Origin: Acidobacteriota bacterium
Lineage (GTDB): Bacteria; Acidobacteriota; Vicinamibacteria; Vicinamibacterales; CAVVIG01
Reading direction: 5' to 3'
NCBI GenBank assembly: GCA_016195295.1
Contig: JACPZV010000438.1
Span: 1 to 8,741, forward strand
DNA: 8,741 bases
Shown: piece by piece, positions 1-5,684 of the stretch
How the letters are laid out: each line of letters starts with the position of its first letter
Numbering within the stretch: the stretch's first letter is position 1
Position numbers and translations under genes: made by a program
Notes under the pieces: model-generated
Databases searched by the model: none
The model's input: only the letters and a program-made list of their open reading frames with translations
What the model was told of the DNA's origin: nothing

Positions 1-564
1 CTCTGGATCGCGACCGAAGACGCGCGGCGCTACGGCGTCGCGACGGGCGATCTCGTCAAAGTGCGGACGCGGATCGGCTACTTCGTCACGCGCGCGTGGG
101 TCACCGAAGGCATTCGGCCCGGCGTCCTCGGCATGTCGCATCACCTCGGCCGCTGGCGTCTGCACGAGGAGATGGGCAACCGCGTCGCGTCCGCGCTGGT
201 GACGATCGATCGTCAGGGCAGCGGCTACACAGTGTCGCAGGTGCACGGCGCGCAACCGTACGCGAGCCACGATCCCGACACGTCGCGCATCTGGTGGAGT
301 GAAATCGGTGTTCATCAGAACCTGACGTTTCCCGTCCAGCCGGATCCGGTAAGCGGCATGCACTGCTGGCATCAGCGCGTCACGCTCGAGAAGGCGGGGC
401 CCGACGATCGGTACGGCGACATCTTCGTCGACACCGACAAGTCCCACGAGGTCTACAAGGAGTGGCTCGCGATGACGCGGCCGGCGCCCGGACCGGACGG
501 CCTTCGCCGGCCGCTGTGGTTCGATCGCCCGCTTCGCCCTGTGGCCGATGCGTACAAGCTGTAG
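1..564 (+). CDS. Molybdopterin oxidoreductase, C-terminal part (5' truncated by window edge)
   Basis: The reading frame is open from base 1 to the TAG at 562-564, giving 187 residues and no start, so this is the end of a longer gene. Residues 1-30 (LWIATEDARRYGVATGDLVK and onward) match the molydop_binding domain of the DMSO-reductase superfamily, where an 'xxEDAxxxGIxxGDxVxV' strand precedes the barrel that holds the molybdopterin dinucleotide cofactor. GVLGMSHHLGRW (residues 41-52) is the usual cofactor-contacting 'G' loop, and PVQPDPVSGMHCWHQ (111-125) lies in the conserved C-terminal section. A GTG at 61 could be mistaken for a start but falls inside the domain. Family membership is firm. 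The substrate cannot be told without the N-terminal Fe-S and catalytic domains. The partner subunits would lie to the left. Confidence 0.85.
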   Translation, partial: LWIATEDARRYGVATGDLVKVRTRIGYFVTRAWVTEGIRPGVLGMSHHLGRWRLHEEMGNRVASALVTIDRQGSGYTVSQVHGAQPYASHDPDTSRIWWSEIGVHQNLTFPVQPDPVSGMHCWHQRVTLEKAGPDDRYGDIFVDTDKSHEVYKEWLAMTRPAPGPDGLRRPLWFDRPLRPVADAYKL

Positions 565-643
565 GCTGCTGGTGACGCTTGACACCGCCGTTTGACGATG
601 GCATCGTCGTCGCGGGGTCGGGTCCAGAAATTGAGGGCGGTCT

Positions 644-988
644 ATGAGATTCGTGCCCGTGCCCGTCGCCTTGGAAGAGCGGCTGGGCGAATCGGGATCG
701 GCGGCGCTGGTGGAGATGCTGAACGCGGGGCATCGCGCGTGCGCGGAGAGCGCCATGACTCAATGCACTGAGCGTTTCGACCGCCGCCTCGTCGAGGAAA
801 CCTCGAAGCTGCGACTCGAGCTGGCTCAGCTTCGCGGCGAGATGCAGACCGGGTTCGCCGCGCTCCGGCAGGAGATGGCCGACGGCCGCTTCGGGCTGCT
901 GAAGTGGGCGTTTGTTTTCTGGGTCGGTCAGTTGGTCAGCGTCGTCGGGATCGTCGCCCTGCTGCTTCGCACCCTGCCCGCGAAATAG
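644..988 (+). CDS. Small coiled-coil protein with C-terminal membrane helix (hypothetical)
   Basis: This is a 114-residue protein of unknown function. Residues 42-82 form a heptad-like, charged helix with repeated LRxEM/LRGEM units, which predicts a coiled coil. Residues about 88-109 (WAFVFWVGQLVSVVGIVALL) are a single hydrophobic helix, followed by a short basic tail. The pattern 'RFxLLKWAFxFWVGQ' resembles the DUF1640/CCDC90-like small membrane proteins I recall from many Acidobacteria. The ATG at 644 has a good Shine-Dalgarno, GAGGG at 633-637, with a 6-nt spacer. Upstream, TTGACA at 579-584 could be a -35 box, but no convincing -10 follows at the right distance. It stands alone, 79 nt after the oxidoreductase. 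It is probably a membrane-anchored oligomer; its role is unknown. Confidence 0.72.
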   Translation: MRFVPVPVALEERLGESGSAALVEMLNAGHRACAESAMTQCTERFDRRLVEETSKLRLELAQLRGEMQTGFAALRQEMADGRFGLLKWAFVFWVGQLVSVVGIVALLLRTLPAK

Positions 989-1051
989 CCGACATAGCCG
1001 CGCGTCCACGGCGTGCACCCCGCGTGCAACCTGATCTAATCGGAACGCGTC

Positions 1052-1068
1052 ATTACCTGACAGGTAAT
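1052..1068. promoter_or_regulatory. Perfect 7-bp inverted repeat, TetR/MarR-type operator candidate
   Basis: ATTACCT-GAC-AGGTAAT is a perfect inverted repeat with a 3-bp centre, standing out as AT-containing DNA in a GC-rich stretch. Size and symmetry fit a dimeric helix-turn-helix repressor operator. The hairpin has no T-tract, so a terminator is unlikely. TCTAAT at 1035-1040 is a possible -10 box just upstream (5 of 6 consensus positions) but has no clear -35. No intact gene follows on the plus strand, so the site may have lost its target. Confidence 0.4.
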
Positions 1069-1154
1069 TGCCGGGGATCGCCGGTCGTCTGAAGTTTTCC
1101 GCGGACGAGATCGCGTTGATTCACGCGCGTCTCCGCGAGCGCGAGGCGCCTTGA
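1068..1154 (+). pseudogene. Possible gene remnant or 28-codon mini-ORF
   Basis: An open stretch starting with TTG at 1068 and ending with TGA at 1152-1154 encodes a short peptide whose second part (LKFSADEIALIHARLRERE) has the amphipathic, charged look of real protein, unlike the surrounding non-coding DNA. There is no Shine-Dalgarno, and a stop (TAA, 1065-1067) closes the frame directly upstream within the palindrome. I do not recognise a family. The likeliest reading is the tail or a fragment of a deleted gene, cut off on the left by the operator-like sequence and bounded on the right by repeats. It could also be chance. Confidence 0.2.
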
Positions 1155-1170
1155 TGTGTCGCGTCGATCT

Positions 1171-1198
1171 GTAGGCCGGGTCCTTTCGGACCCGGCGT
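1171..1198 (+). repeat. GTAG-headed palindromic repeat (REP-like), copy 1
   Basis: The element begins with GTAG (1171-1174), followed by a perfect 9-bp stem GCCGGGTCC (1175-1183) / GGACCCGGC (1188-1196) around a TTTC loop. A GTAG tetranucleotide beside a hairpin is the known layout of REP sequences mobilised by RAYT (TnpA-REP) tyrosine transposases. Copy 2 is identical over 28 nt, 51 nt downstream. No RAYT gene lies in the window. Confidence 0.75.
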
Positions 1199-1221
1199 CG
1201 CCCGGCGTGGGCCGGTGACAT

Positions 1222-1249
1222 GTAGGCCGGGTCCTTTCGGACCCGGCGT
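1222..1249 (+). repeat. GTAG-headed palindromic repeat (REP-like), copy 2
   Basis: GTAG at 1222-1225 is followed by the same perfect 9-bp stem (1226-1234 / 1239-1247) with a TTTC loop. It is in direct orientation to copy 1 and followed at once by an inverted, diverged copy. Direct plus inverted copies together resemble a bacterial interspersed mosaic element (BIME). Confidence 0.75.
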
Positions 1250-1254
1250 GGGCC

Positions 1255-1280
1255 GGCGGGGTCCAGAGGACCCGCGCTAC
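1255..1280 (-). repeat. GTAG-headed palindromic repeat, copy 3 (inverted, diverged)
   Basis: Read on the minus strand this element starts with GTAG (1280-1277) and forms a hairpin whose core is GGGTCC (1259-1264) / GGACCC (1268-1273) around an AGA loop, extended imperfectly with a bulge. It is inverted relative to copies 1 and 2. Its head overlaps the 3' end of the DUF1634 gene: the gene's TAG stop is the TAG of the GTAG head. It may also help end transcription of the minus-strand operon. Confidence 0.6.
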
Positions 1281-1627
1281 AGTCGCTTGTTGAACACGAG
1301 CGCCGCGACGACGCTCGCCATGAGCTCGAGCAGAACGATCGCCGTGAGCGCGGCGAACGGCCAGTCGCGTCCGCCGACGTACTGCACGATCGACGCGACC
1401 ACGCGGGCGACAGGCGTCGCCAGCAGCACGATGACGCCGACATGAAGAAGGATGTCCGCGGCGGCAGCCGATGCGCCAAACATCGACAACACGACCCCGA
1501 CCGCCAGGCACGCCGAGCTCAACGTCACGCCGGCGCGCAGCACGAGCCCGACGACGACCTCGAGCGGCTGTGGGTCGCCGCCTTGAGCCCCCGGAAGGGC
1601 GGCGCCGCGATCGAGCGTCCCGCTCAT
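1277..1627 (-). CDS. DUF1634 membrane protein (partner of TSUP carrier)
   Basis: A 116-residue protein with three predicted membrane helices at about 22-50, 57-78 and 91-113. The segments HVGVIVLLATPVARVV (62-77) and RDWPFAALTAIVLLEL (87-102) carry the pattern of DUF1634 (PF07843). That family is known to be encoded beside TauE/SafE (TSUP) transporters, exactly as here. The start ATG at 1627 overlaps the TGA of the upstream TSUP gene by 4 nt (ATGA), so translation is probably coupled and the two proteins may form one membrane complex. A longer open frame extends upstream to 1882 but only shadows the TSUP gene. The stop codon lies within the head of an inverted REP-like repeat. The family is confident; its biochemical role is not known. 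Confidence 0.85.
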   Translation of the reverse strand: MSGTLDRGAALPGAQGGDPQPLEVVVGLVLRAGVTLSSACLAVGVVLSMFGASAAAADILLHVGVIVLLATPVARVVASIVQYVGGRDWPFAALTAIVLLELMASVVAALVFNKRL

Positions 1628-2451
1628 CGAATCCCCCGCGCGAGCATCATCACCGAGATCACGAACAGCACGACCGCCATCAGCACTTTGAGCCACTTCA
1701 CGGACGCCGCGGCGCCGAAGCGCATGCCGCCCCACGATCCGAGCTGCACGCCGAGGATGGCGGCTGCCGCCAGCGCGGGCACGAGCTGGCCGTGACCGTA
1801 GTAGATGACGGCGCCCGCCGTCGCCGTCACGCCGATCATGAAGGCGCTGGTCGCGGCGGCCGCACGCAGCGGAATGCCGCACCAGGCGTTCAGCACGGGC
1901 ACTTTGATGAAGCCGCCGCCGATCCCGAGCAGCGACGACACGCTCCCGGCAAGAAAAGACGCGCCAATCGCCACGGGCAGGCGCTTGACGCGATACGTCA
2001 CGACGCCGCCGCTCTCGGCTTCGTGGTAGCGCCCGCCGAGGACGCCCGGATCGACGGTCGGATCGAGAATCACGTTGCGGCGCCGCAGGCGGCTCAACAT
2101 GATGACGGCGACCAGCGCCGACAGGACGCCGAACAGCCGCTGGAGCGTGGACTGCGCGACGAGCTGCGCCGTGACGCCGCCGAGCAGGCTCCCGCCCGCC
2201 GTCGCCACTTCCAACAACATCCCGAGCTTCATGTTGATGAGCTGTTTGCCCGCTCGCGCGGCGGAGACCGAGCTCGACGTCGCGATGACCGTCGTGAGAC
2301 TGATGGCGGCGGCCACGCCGAAGGGAAAGCCGAGTCCCAGGTTGAGAAAGGGAACCAGAAACACGCCGCCACCGAGGCCGAGCAGGGCGCCGAGACTTCC
2401 GGCAACGGCGCCTGCCGCGAAAATGATCAGCGCCAACGGGGCTGAAGTCAT
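1624..2451 (-). CDS. TSUP family (TauE/SafE) anion transporter
   Basis: The protein has 275 residues from the ATG at 2451, within the usual 250-290 for the family. It shows the two-fold internal repeat of TSUP carriers, with glycine-rich motifs GLGGGVFLVP (about 25-34) and GIGGGFIKVP (176-185), each at the start of a half, and about eight hydrophobic segments. A charged cytoplasmic loop (about 121-157) separates the halves. TSUP proteins move sulfonates, sulfite, sulfoacetate or organic acids across the inner membrane; the substrate here is unknown. A TTG at 2520 would add 23 residues, but these are hydrophilic, overlap the upstream gene and lack family resemblance. The ATG at 2451 has only a very close purine stretch (GCGAGG), yet it is overlapped by the stop of a 15-codon ORF, so re-initiation may supply ribosomes. 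It overlaps DUF1634 by 4 nt downstream. Confidence 0.88.
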   Translation of the reverse strand: MTSAPLALIIFAAGAVAGSLGALLGLGGGVFLVPFLNLGLGFPFGVAAAISLTTVIATSSSVSAARAGKQLINMKLGMLLEVATAGGSLLGGVTAQLVAQSTLQRLFGVLSALVAVIMLSRLRRRNVILDPTVDPGVLGGRYHEAESGGVVTYRVKRLPVAIGASFLAGSVSSLLGIGGGFIKVPVLNAWCGIPLRAAAATSAFMIGVTATAGAVIYYGHGQLVPALAAAAILGVQLGSWGGMRFGAAASVKWLKVLMAVVLFVISVMMLARGIR

Positions 2452-2495
2452 CCTCGCATGCGCCCCGAAACGGCGTCGTTGTAGGTCCGTTTCAT
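2448..2495 (-). CDS. 15-codon mini-ORF, possible translational coupler
   Basis: MKRTYNDAVSGRMRG is encoded between the hydrolase and the TSUP gene. Its ATG (2495-2493) overlaps the hydrolase TGA as ATGA, and its own TGA (2450-2448) overlaps the TSUP ATG as another ATGA, so it tiles the intergenic gap exactly. The peptide is unlike any family I know. The arrangement would carry terminating ribosomes from the hydrolase to the TSUP start, which otherwise lacks a well-spaced Shine-Dalgarno. It may be chance, since short ORFs are frequent. Expression is unproven. Confidence 0.3.
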   Translation of the reverse strand: MKRTYNDAVSGRMRG

Positions 2496-3580
2496 TTGGG
2501 ATCCTGTTTGACGACACCAAGGCTCGCGATCGTGTCGCCTTTCTTCAGCGACGGCAGCGCGCGGATGAACATGATGATGCCGCTCTCCGGCGCGTTGATC
2601 TCGGCGATCGGCCGATTCAGATAATCGCGAACGATGCCGATGCGGTTGCCCTTCGTCACGTGCGCGTCGCGCGAGACTTGGGGGAAGAACACGCCGTTGT
2701 ATTCCGACGCGACGGTCGTGACCTCGACCCACACCGGCTTCGCGACGGGCGCCACGGCGCGCCGCGTCATCTTCAGATGCCCCATCACCTTCAGCACGCC
2801 GTCCGACAGGAGCGCGACGTCGCTGGCCTCCACCGGACCGGATCGGCCGGCCTCAGCCGTGAACGACGGCTTGCCGCGCGTCGACGCGGTGTTTTCCAGG
2901 AAGCGCGAGGCGTTCGGATCCTTCGGACGATCTCTCGAGATGATGATGTGATCGAGTCCGAACGCGAGCACCATGCCCCGCGAGAACTCGTCTTGTTTCT
3001 GGTTGCCCGTCACGGTCCAGTAGCTGTAGGGCCGGAGATTCTCATCGAGATCGCCGCCGTGCAGGTCGATTAAATGGTCACACTGCTCCACGACTTCTTT
3101 GGTCATGACGGCCGACGCGCGATCGGTCTGCGTGCCGTTCGGGTTGCCCGGGTAGTAGCGGTTCATGCTCTTCTCGTCGATCGGGTTTACGTGCGGCGTG
3201 ATGCGCTCGAACGACGGCACGTTGACCAGCGGCACGAGAATCAGCGTCCCGGACACCTCGGCGGGATTCGCGGACGGCGAATCGATCAGCGCCTCGACGG
3301 CGAGGATGGAGGCGTACTCGGTGCCGTGCGCGCCGGACACGACCGCGAGCACCGGACCCGGCCGCGCGCCGTGGACGACGACAACCGGAATGTCGTAGCC
3401 CGCGTCCACACCGAGCGGCACGTGGATGACGCCGTACGCTTTGTGGCCGCGCTGCGCCATCGCGGTCCCGACGGTGAACGTCGGACGCGCGTCCTGAGCA
3501 CGGAGTCGGTCGTGTCCTGGGTGGACCGGATGACAGACGACGAGCGCGACGATCAAGAGCGCGTGTTTCATGTTCGTCAT
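2492..3580 (-). CDS. Succinylglutamate desuccinylase/aspartoacylase-family zinc hydrolase, exported
   Basis: A 362-residue protein of the AstE/AspA (M14-like) superfamily, which cleaves N-acyl groups from amino acids with one catalytic zinc. Visible residues are GAHGTEYAS (83-91, zinc ligands H85 and E88), DLHGG (172-176, third ligand H174), NRYYPG (140-145, substrate-binding Arg141) and TAEAG (241-245, general base E243). The N-terminus (MKHALLIVALVV, basic then hydrophobic) looks like a signal peptide with possible cleavage after LRA (about residue 28), so it likely acts outside the cytoplasm. The ATG at 3580 is given. The ATG at 3571, three codons on, is equally plausible, and neither has a strong Shine-Dalgarno. 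The frame stays open upstream to 5152, but that part is antisense to the aldehyde dehydrogenase. It is first in the operon with TSUP and DUF1634, which suggests the carrier handles its acidic product. The substrate is not determinable. Confidence 0.85.
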   Translation of the reverse strand: MTNMKHALLIVALVVCHPVHPGHDRLRAQDARPTFTVGTAMAQRGHKAYGVIHVPLGVDAGYDIPVVVVHGARPGPVLAVVSGAHGTEYASILAVEALIDSPSANPAEVSGTLILVPLVNVPSFERITPHVNPIDEKSMNRYYPGNPNGTQTDRASAVMTKEVVEQCDHLIDLHGGDLDENLRPYSYWTVTGNQKQDEFSRGMVLAFGLDHIIISRDRPKDPNASRFLENTASTRGKPSFTAEAGRSGPVEASDVALLSDGVLKVMGHLKMTRRAVAPVAKPVWVEVTTVASEYNGVFFPQVSRDAHVTKGNRIGIVRDYLNRPIAEINAPESGIIMFIRALPSLKKGDTIASLGVVKQDPK

Positions 3581-3670
3581 GGGGCAAACTTTACAACGGT
3601 TTCCGCAACTGAATATAGTTGCAGTTTGGCCGCCGACGCGCCGACCGGCGCGAAGGCGGCCCTTCCATCT
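3581..3670. promoter_or_regulatory. Divergent promoter region
   Basis: These 90 bp separate two head-to-head operons and must hold both promoters. On the plus strand TATAGT (3614-3619) is a good -10 box, 17 nt after a weak -35 (TTACAA, 3591-3596). Initiation near 3626 would give a leader of about 45 nt to the GTG at 3671. On the minus strand the same AT-rich patch reads TATATT (3617-3612), a possible -10 for the zinc hydrolase, with no clear -35. The core is visibly AT-richer than its surroundings. Overlapping -10 elements would make the two directions compete. Confidence 0.45.
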
Positions 3671-5134
3671 GTGAAGACCTATCCCCTCTACATCAACGGC
3701 GAATTCGTCGCGCCCGAGTCCTCGGCGACGTTGGACGTCATCGATCCTTCGACCACCGACGTCATCGCCCGCGTTCCCGACGCCGGCGCCGCGGACGTCG
3801 CGCGCGCCGTGCGCGCCGCGCGCATGGCGTTCGACGAAGGCGCGTGGAAGGAAACAACGGCGCAGGAGCGCGGGCGGATCCTGTTCAAGATCGCCGAGGC
3901 CGTTCGCGCGCGCGCCAGCGAGCTCGCCGAGCTCGAATGCCGCAACACGGGCAAGCCCATCGTCGAGGCCGAGTTCGACGTCGCCGACGTCGCGACCTGC
4001 TTCGAGTACTACGGCGGCATGGCGACGAAGATCCACGGCGACGTGATTCCGGTGCCCGACAACGCGATGAGCCTCGCGCTGCGCGAGCCGATCGGGGTCG
4101 CCGGCCAGATCATCCCGTGGAACTACCCGCTGATGATGGCGGCGTGGAAACTGGCGCCGGCGATCTGCGCCGGTTGCACGACGGTCCTCAAGCCCGCCGA
4201 GCAGACGCCGCTCACGGTCCTCGAACTGGCGTCGAGCTTCGCCGACTGCGGCCTCCCGCCCGGCGTGATCAACATCGTCACCGGCGTCGGCGAGAACGCC
4301 GGCGCGGCCATCGTCGACCATCCCGACGTGGACAAGATCGCGTTCACGGGCAGCGCCGAGGTCGGCAAGGCGATCATGCGCGGCGCGGCGGGCACGCTGA
4401 AGAAGATCTCGCTCGAGCTGGGCGGCAAGTCGCCGAATATTTTCTTCGCCGACGCGGACTTCGACGTCGCCGTGGAGGGCGCGCTCTTCGGCATCTTCGT
4501 CAACCAGGGGGAAGTGTGCTCGGCCGGGAGTCGCATTCTGGTGCAGCGGCCGATCTACAAGAAGTTTCTCGACGCGATGGTCGAGAAGGCGCGCGGCATC
4601 ACGCTCGGCCCGCCGCTCGATCGCGAAACGAAGATGGGCGCGCTCGTCAGTCGCGAGCAGTTCGACCGCGTCCTCGAGTACCAGGAGATTGGGAAACGCG
4701 AAGCCAAGATCGCGCTCGGCGGCGGCCGCGCAAAGGGCCAAGCGCTCGAACGCGGGTATTTCGTCGAGCCGACGATCTTCTACGACGTCGACAACTCGAA
4801 CCGCATCGCGCGGGAAGAAATCTTCGGGCCCGTCGCCAGCGTCATCCCGTTCGACACCGAGGAAGACGCGTTGCGGATTGCCAACGACACCTACTACGGC
4901 CTCGCCGCGGCCGTCTGGACGCGCGACATCTTCCGCGCCATGCGGACGGTGAAGAACCTGCGCGCCGGCATCGTATGGGTGAACCACATGCAGCCGACGT
5001 ACGTTGAAGCGCCCTGGGGCGGCTACAAGCAGAGCGGCATCGGCCGTGAGCTGGGCAAGTGGGGCGTCGAAGAGTATTTGAACGTCAAACAGGTGTATAT
5101 CAACCTCTCGGAACAACCCATCGGGTGGTATTAG
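3671..5134 (+). CDS. NAD(P)-dependent aldehyde dehydrogenase, betaine-aldehyde-dehydrogenase-like
   Basis: A 487-residue protein, full length for the ALDH superfamily, oxidising an aldehyde to its acid. Motifs in order are PWN (149-151, oxyanion Asn151), VLKPAEQTP (172-180, Lys174 cofactor contact), FTGS (225-228), LELGGKSP (248-255, general base Glu249), NQGEVCSAGSR (278-288, nucleophile Cys283), EEIFGP (382-387) and PWGGYKQSGIGRE (448-460). The end (EEYLNVKQVYINLS) resembles BetB/GbsA-type enzymes, but several ALDH classes share it, so I give no symbol. The start is the GTG at 3671, just before the first family strand (YPLYINGEFV). AAGG at 3653-3656 is a rather distant Shine-Dalgarno. A TTG at 3626 would add 15 residues and sits at the predicted transcription start, so it is less likely. 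It is the first gene of a four-gene operon, 16 nt before the DinB-like gene. Cytoplasmic. Confidence 0.92.
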   Translation: MKTYPLYINGEFVAPESSATLDVIDPSTTDVIARVPDAGAADVARAVRAARMAFDEGAWKETTAQERGRILFKIAEAVRARASELAELECRNTGKPIVEAEFDVADVATCFEYYGGMATKIHGDVIPVPDNAMSLALREPIGVAGQIIPWNYPLMMAAWKLAPAICAGCTTVLKPAEQTPLTVLELASSFADCGLPPGVINIVTGVGENAGAAIVDHPDVDKIAFTGSAEVGKAIMRGAAGTLKKISLELGGKSPNIFFADADFDVAVEGALFGIFVNQGEVCSAGSRILVQRPIYKKFLDAMVEKARGITLGPPLDRETKMGALVSREQFDRVLEYQEIGKREAKIALGGGRAKGQALERGYFVEPTIFYDVDNSNRIAREEIFGPVASVIPFDTEEDALRIANDTYYGLAAAVWTRDIFRAMRTVKNLRAGIVWVNHMQPTYVEAPWGGYKQSGIGRELGKWGVEEYLNVKQVYINLSEQPIGWY

Positions 5135-5136
5135 AT

Positions 5137-5143
5137 AAAGGAG
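5137..5143 (+). promoter_or_regulatory. Strong Shine-Dalgarno of the DinB-like gene
   Basis: AAAGGAG lies 7 nt before the ATG at 5151 and only 2 nt after the aldehyde dehydrogenase stop. It is much closer to consensus than the other starts in the operon, suggesting independent, high-level initiation of the DinB-like protein on a shared message. Confidence 0.7.
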
Positions 5144-5150
5144 AGAAACC

Positions 5151-5684
5151 ATGACGTACTATGGAGCCAAAGAGATCGCGGCAAGTTTCCGCCAGGTGCG
5201 CGGCAACACGCTTCAGATTGCGAACGAGATTCCAGAGGAGAAGTACGGCTTCAAGCCGGCGCCCGAGTCGCGCACGGTGGGCCAGACGCTGGTGCACATC
5301 GCGCTCGGTCCGGGCTTTCAGCTCCACATCCAGAGCAACAAGATCAACGACCTCAAGCTGGTGAACTTCCCCGAGCTCTTCCAGAAGGTGACGGCCGAGG
5401 AAGCCAGGCCGCGCAACAAGGCCGAGACGATCGCGTTCCTGAAATCCGAGGGAGACAAGTTCGCGGCGTTCGTCGAGAGCCTGAGCGACTCGTTCCTCGC
5501 CGAATCCGTGACGATGCCGCCCGGCGCGACGCCGGCGACCAAGAGCCGCTTCGAGATGCTGCTGTCGCCGAAGGAACACGAGATGCACCACCGCGGGCAG
5601 CTCATGACGATGCAGCGGATGATCGGGCAGGTGCCGCACCTCACGCGTCAGATGAACGAGCGGATGGCGCAGGCGAAGAAATGA
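5151..5684 (+). CDS. DinB-like (DinB_2) four-helix metal-binding protein
   Basis: A 177-residue protein of the DinB/YfiT superfamily. It carries the expected histidine triad: His49 (TLVHIALGPG) and the HxxxH of HEMHHRGQL (His143 and His147), which in this fold bind a divalent metal, usually zinc or nickel. Members include thiol transferases that use bacillithiol, mycothiol or other small thiols and maleylpyruvate-isomerase-like enzymes; many have no known activity. The start ATG has the best ribosome site in the window, AAAGGAG at 5137-5143 with a 7-nt spacer. The stop overlaps the next gene's ATG (ATGA, 5681-5684). Despite the name it is unrelated to DinB DNA polymerase. Co-transcription with a dehydrogenase and an epoxide-hydrolase-like enzyme favours a detoxification role, which is inference. 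Confidence 0.85.
   Translation: MTYYGAKEIAASFRQVRGNTLQIANEIPEEKYGFKPAPESRTVGQTLVHIALGPGFQLHIQSNKINDLKLVNFPELFQKVTAEEARPRNKAETIAFLKSEGDKFAAFVESLSDSFLAESVTMPPGATPATKSRFEMLLSPKEHEMHHRGQLMTMQRMIGQVPHLTRQMNERMAQAKK

Noticed and set aside
13..25. Lipoprotein signal (VVC) in the zinc hydrolase, residues 13-16
   Set aside because: The residue before Cys is Val, not Gly/Ala/Ser, so the lipobox is poor; an ordinary signal peptide fits better. The position fields here are residue numbers of that protein.
1171..1280. CRISPR array
   Set aside because: Only two regular units, self-palindromic, with a third inverted and diverged. The intervening sequence is short and similar in composition, and no cas genes are present.
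1036..1511. Minus-strand frames across the repeat cluster with repeated VRKDPAY-like peptides
   Set aside because: The peptide repetition only reflects translation of the REP-like palindromes; no start signal or family match.
1471..2445. Plus-strand open frame of 324 codons opposite the TSUP gene
   Set aside because: Its product is a low-complexity Arg/His/Ala-rich sequence with no domain, while the opposite strand encodes a clear TSUP protein with helices and GxGGG motifs.
2491..2520. TTG at 2520 as the TSUP start
   Set aside because: It would add a hydrophilic 23-residue extension overlapping the upstream gene. The ATG at 2451 places the first membrane helix at the N-terminus, as is usual.
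2492..5152. Very long minus-strand open frame (886 codons) spanning the zinc hydrolase and the whole aldehyde dehydrogenase
   Set aside because: Only its last 362 codons show family motifs. The upstream part is Arg/Asp/Ala-rich antisense of the dehydrogenase gene, as is common in GC-rich coding DNA.
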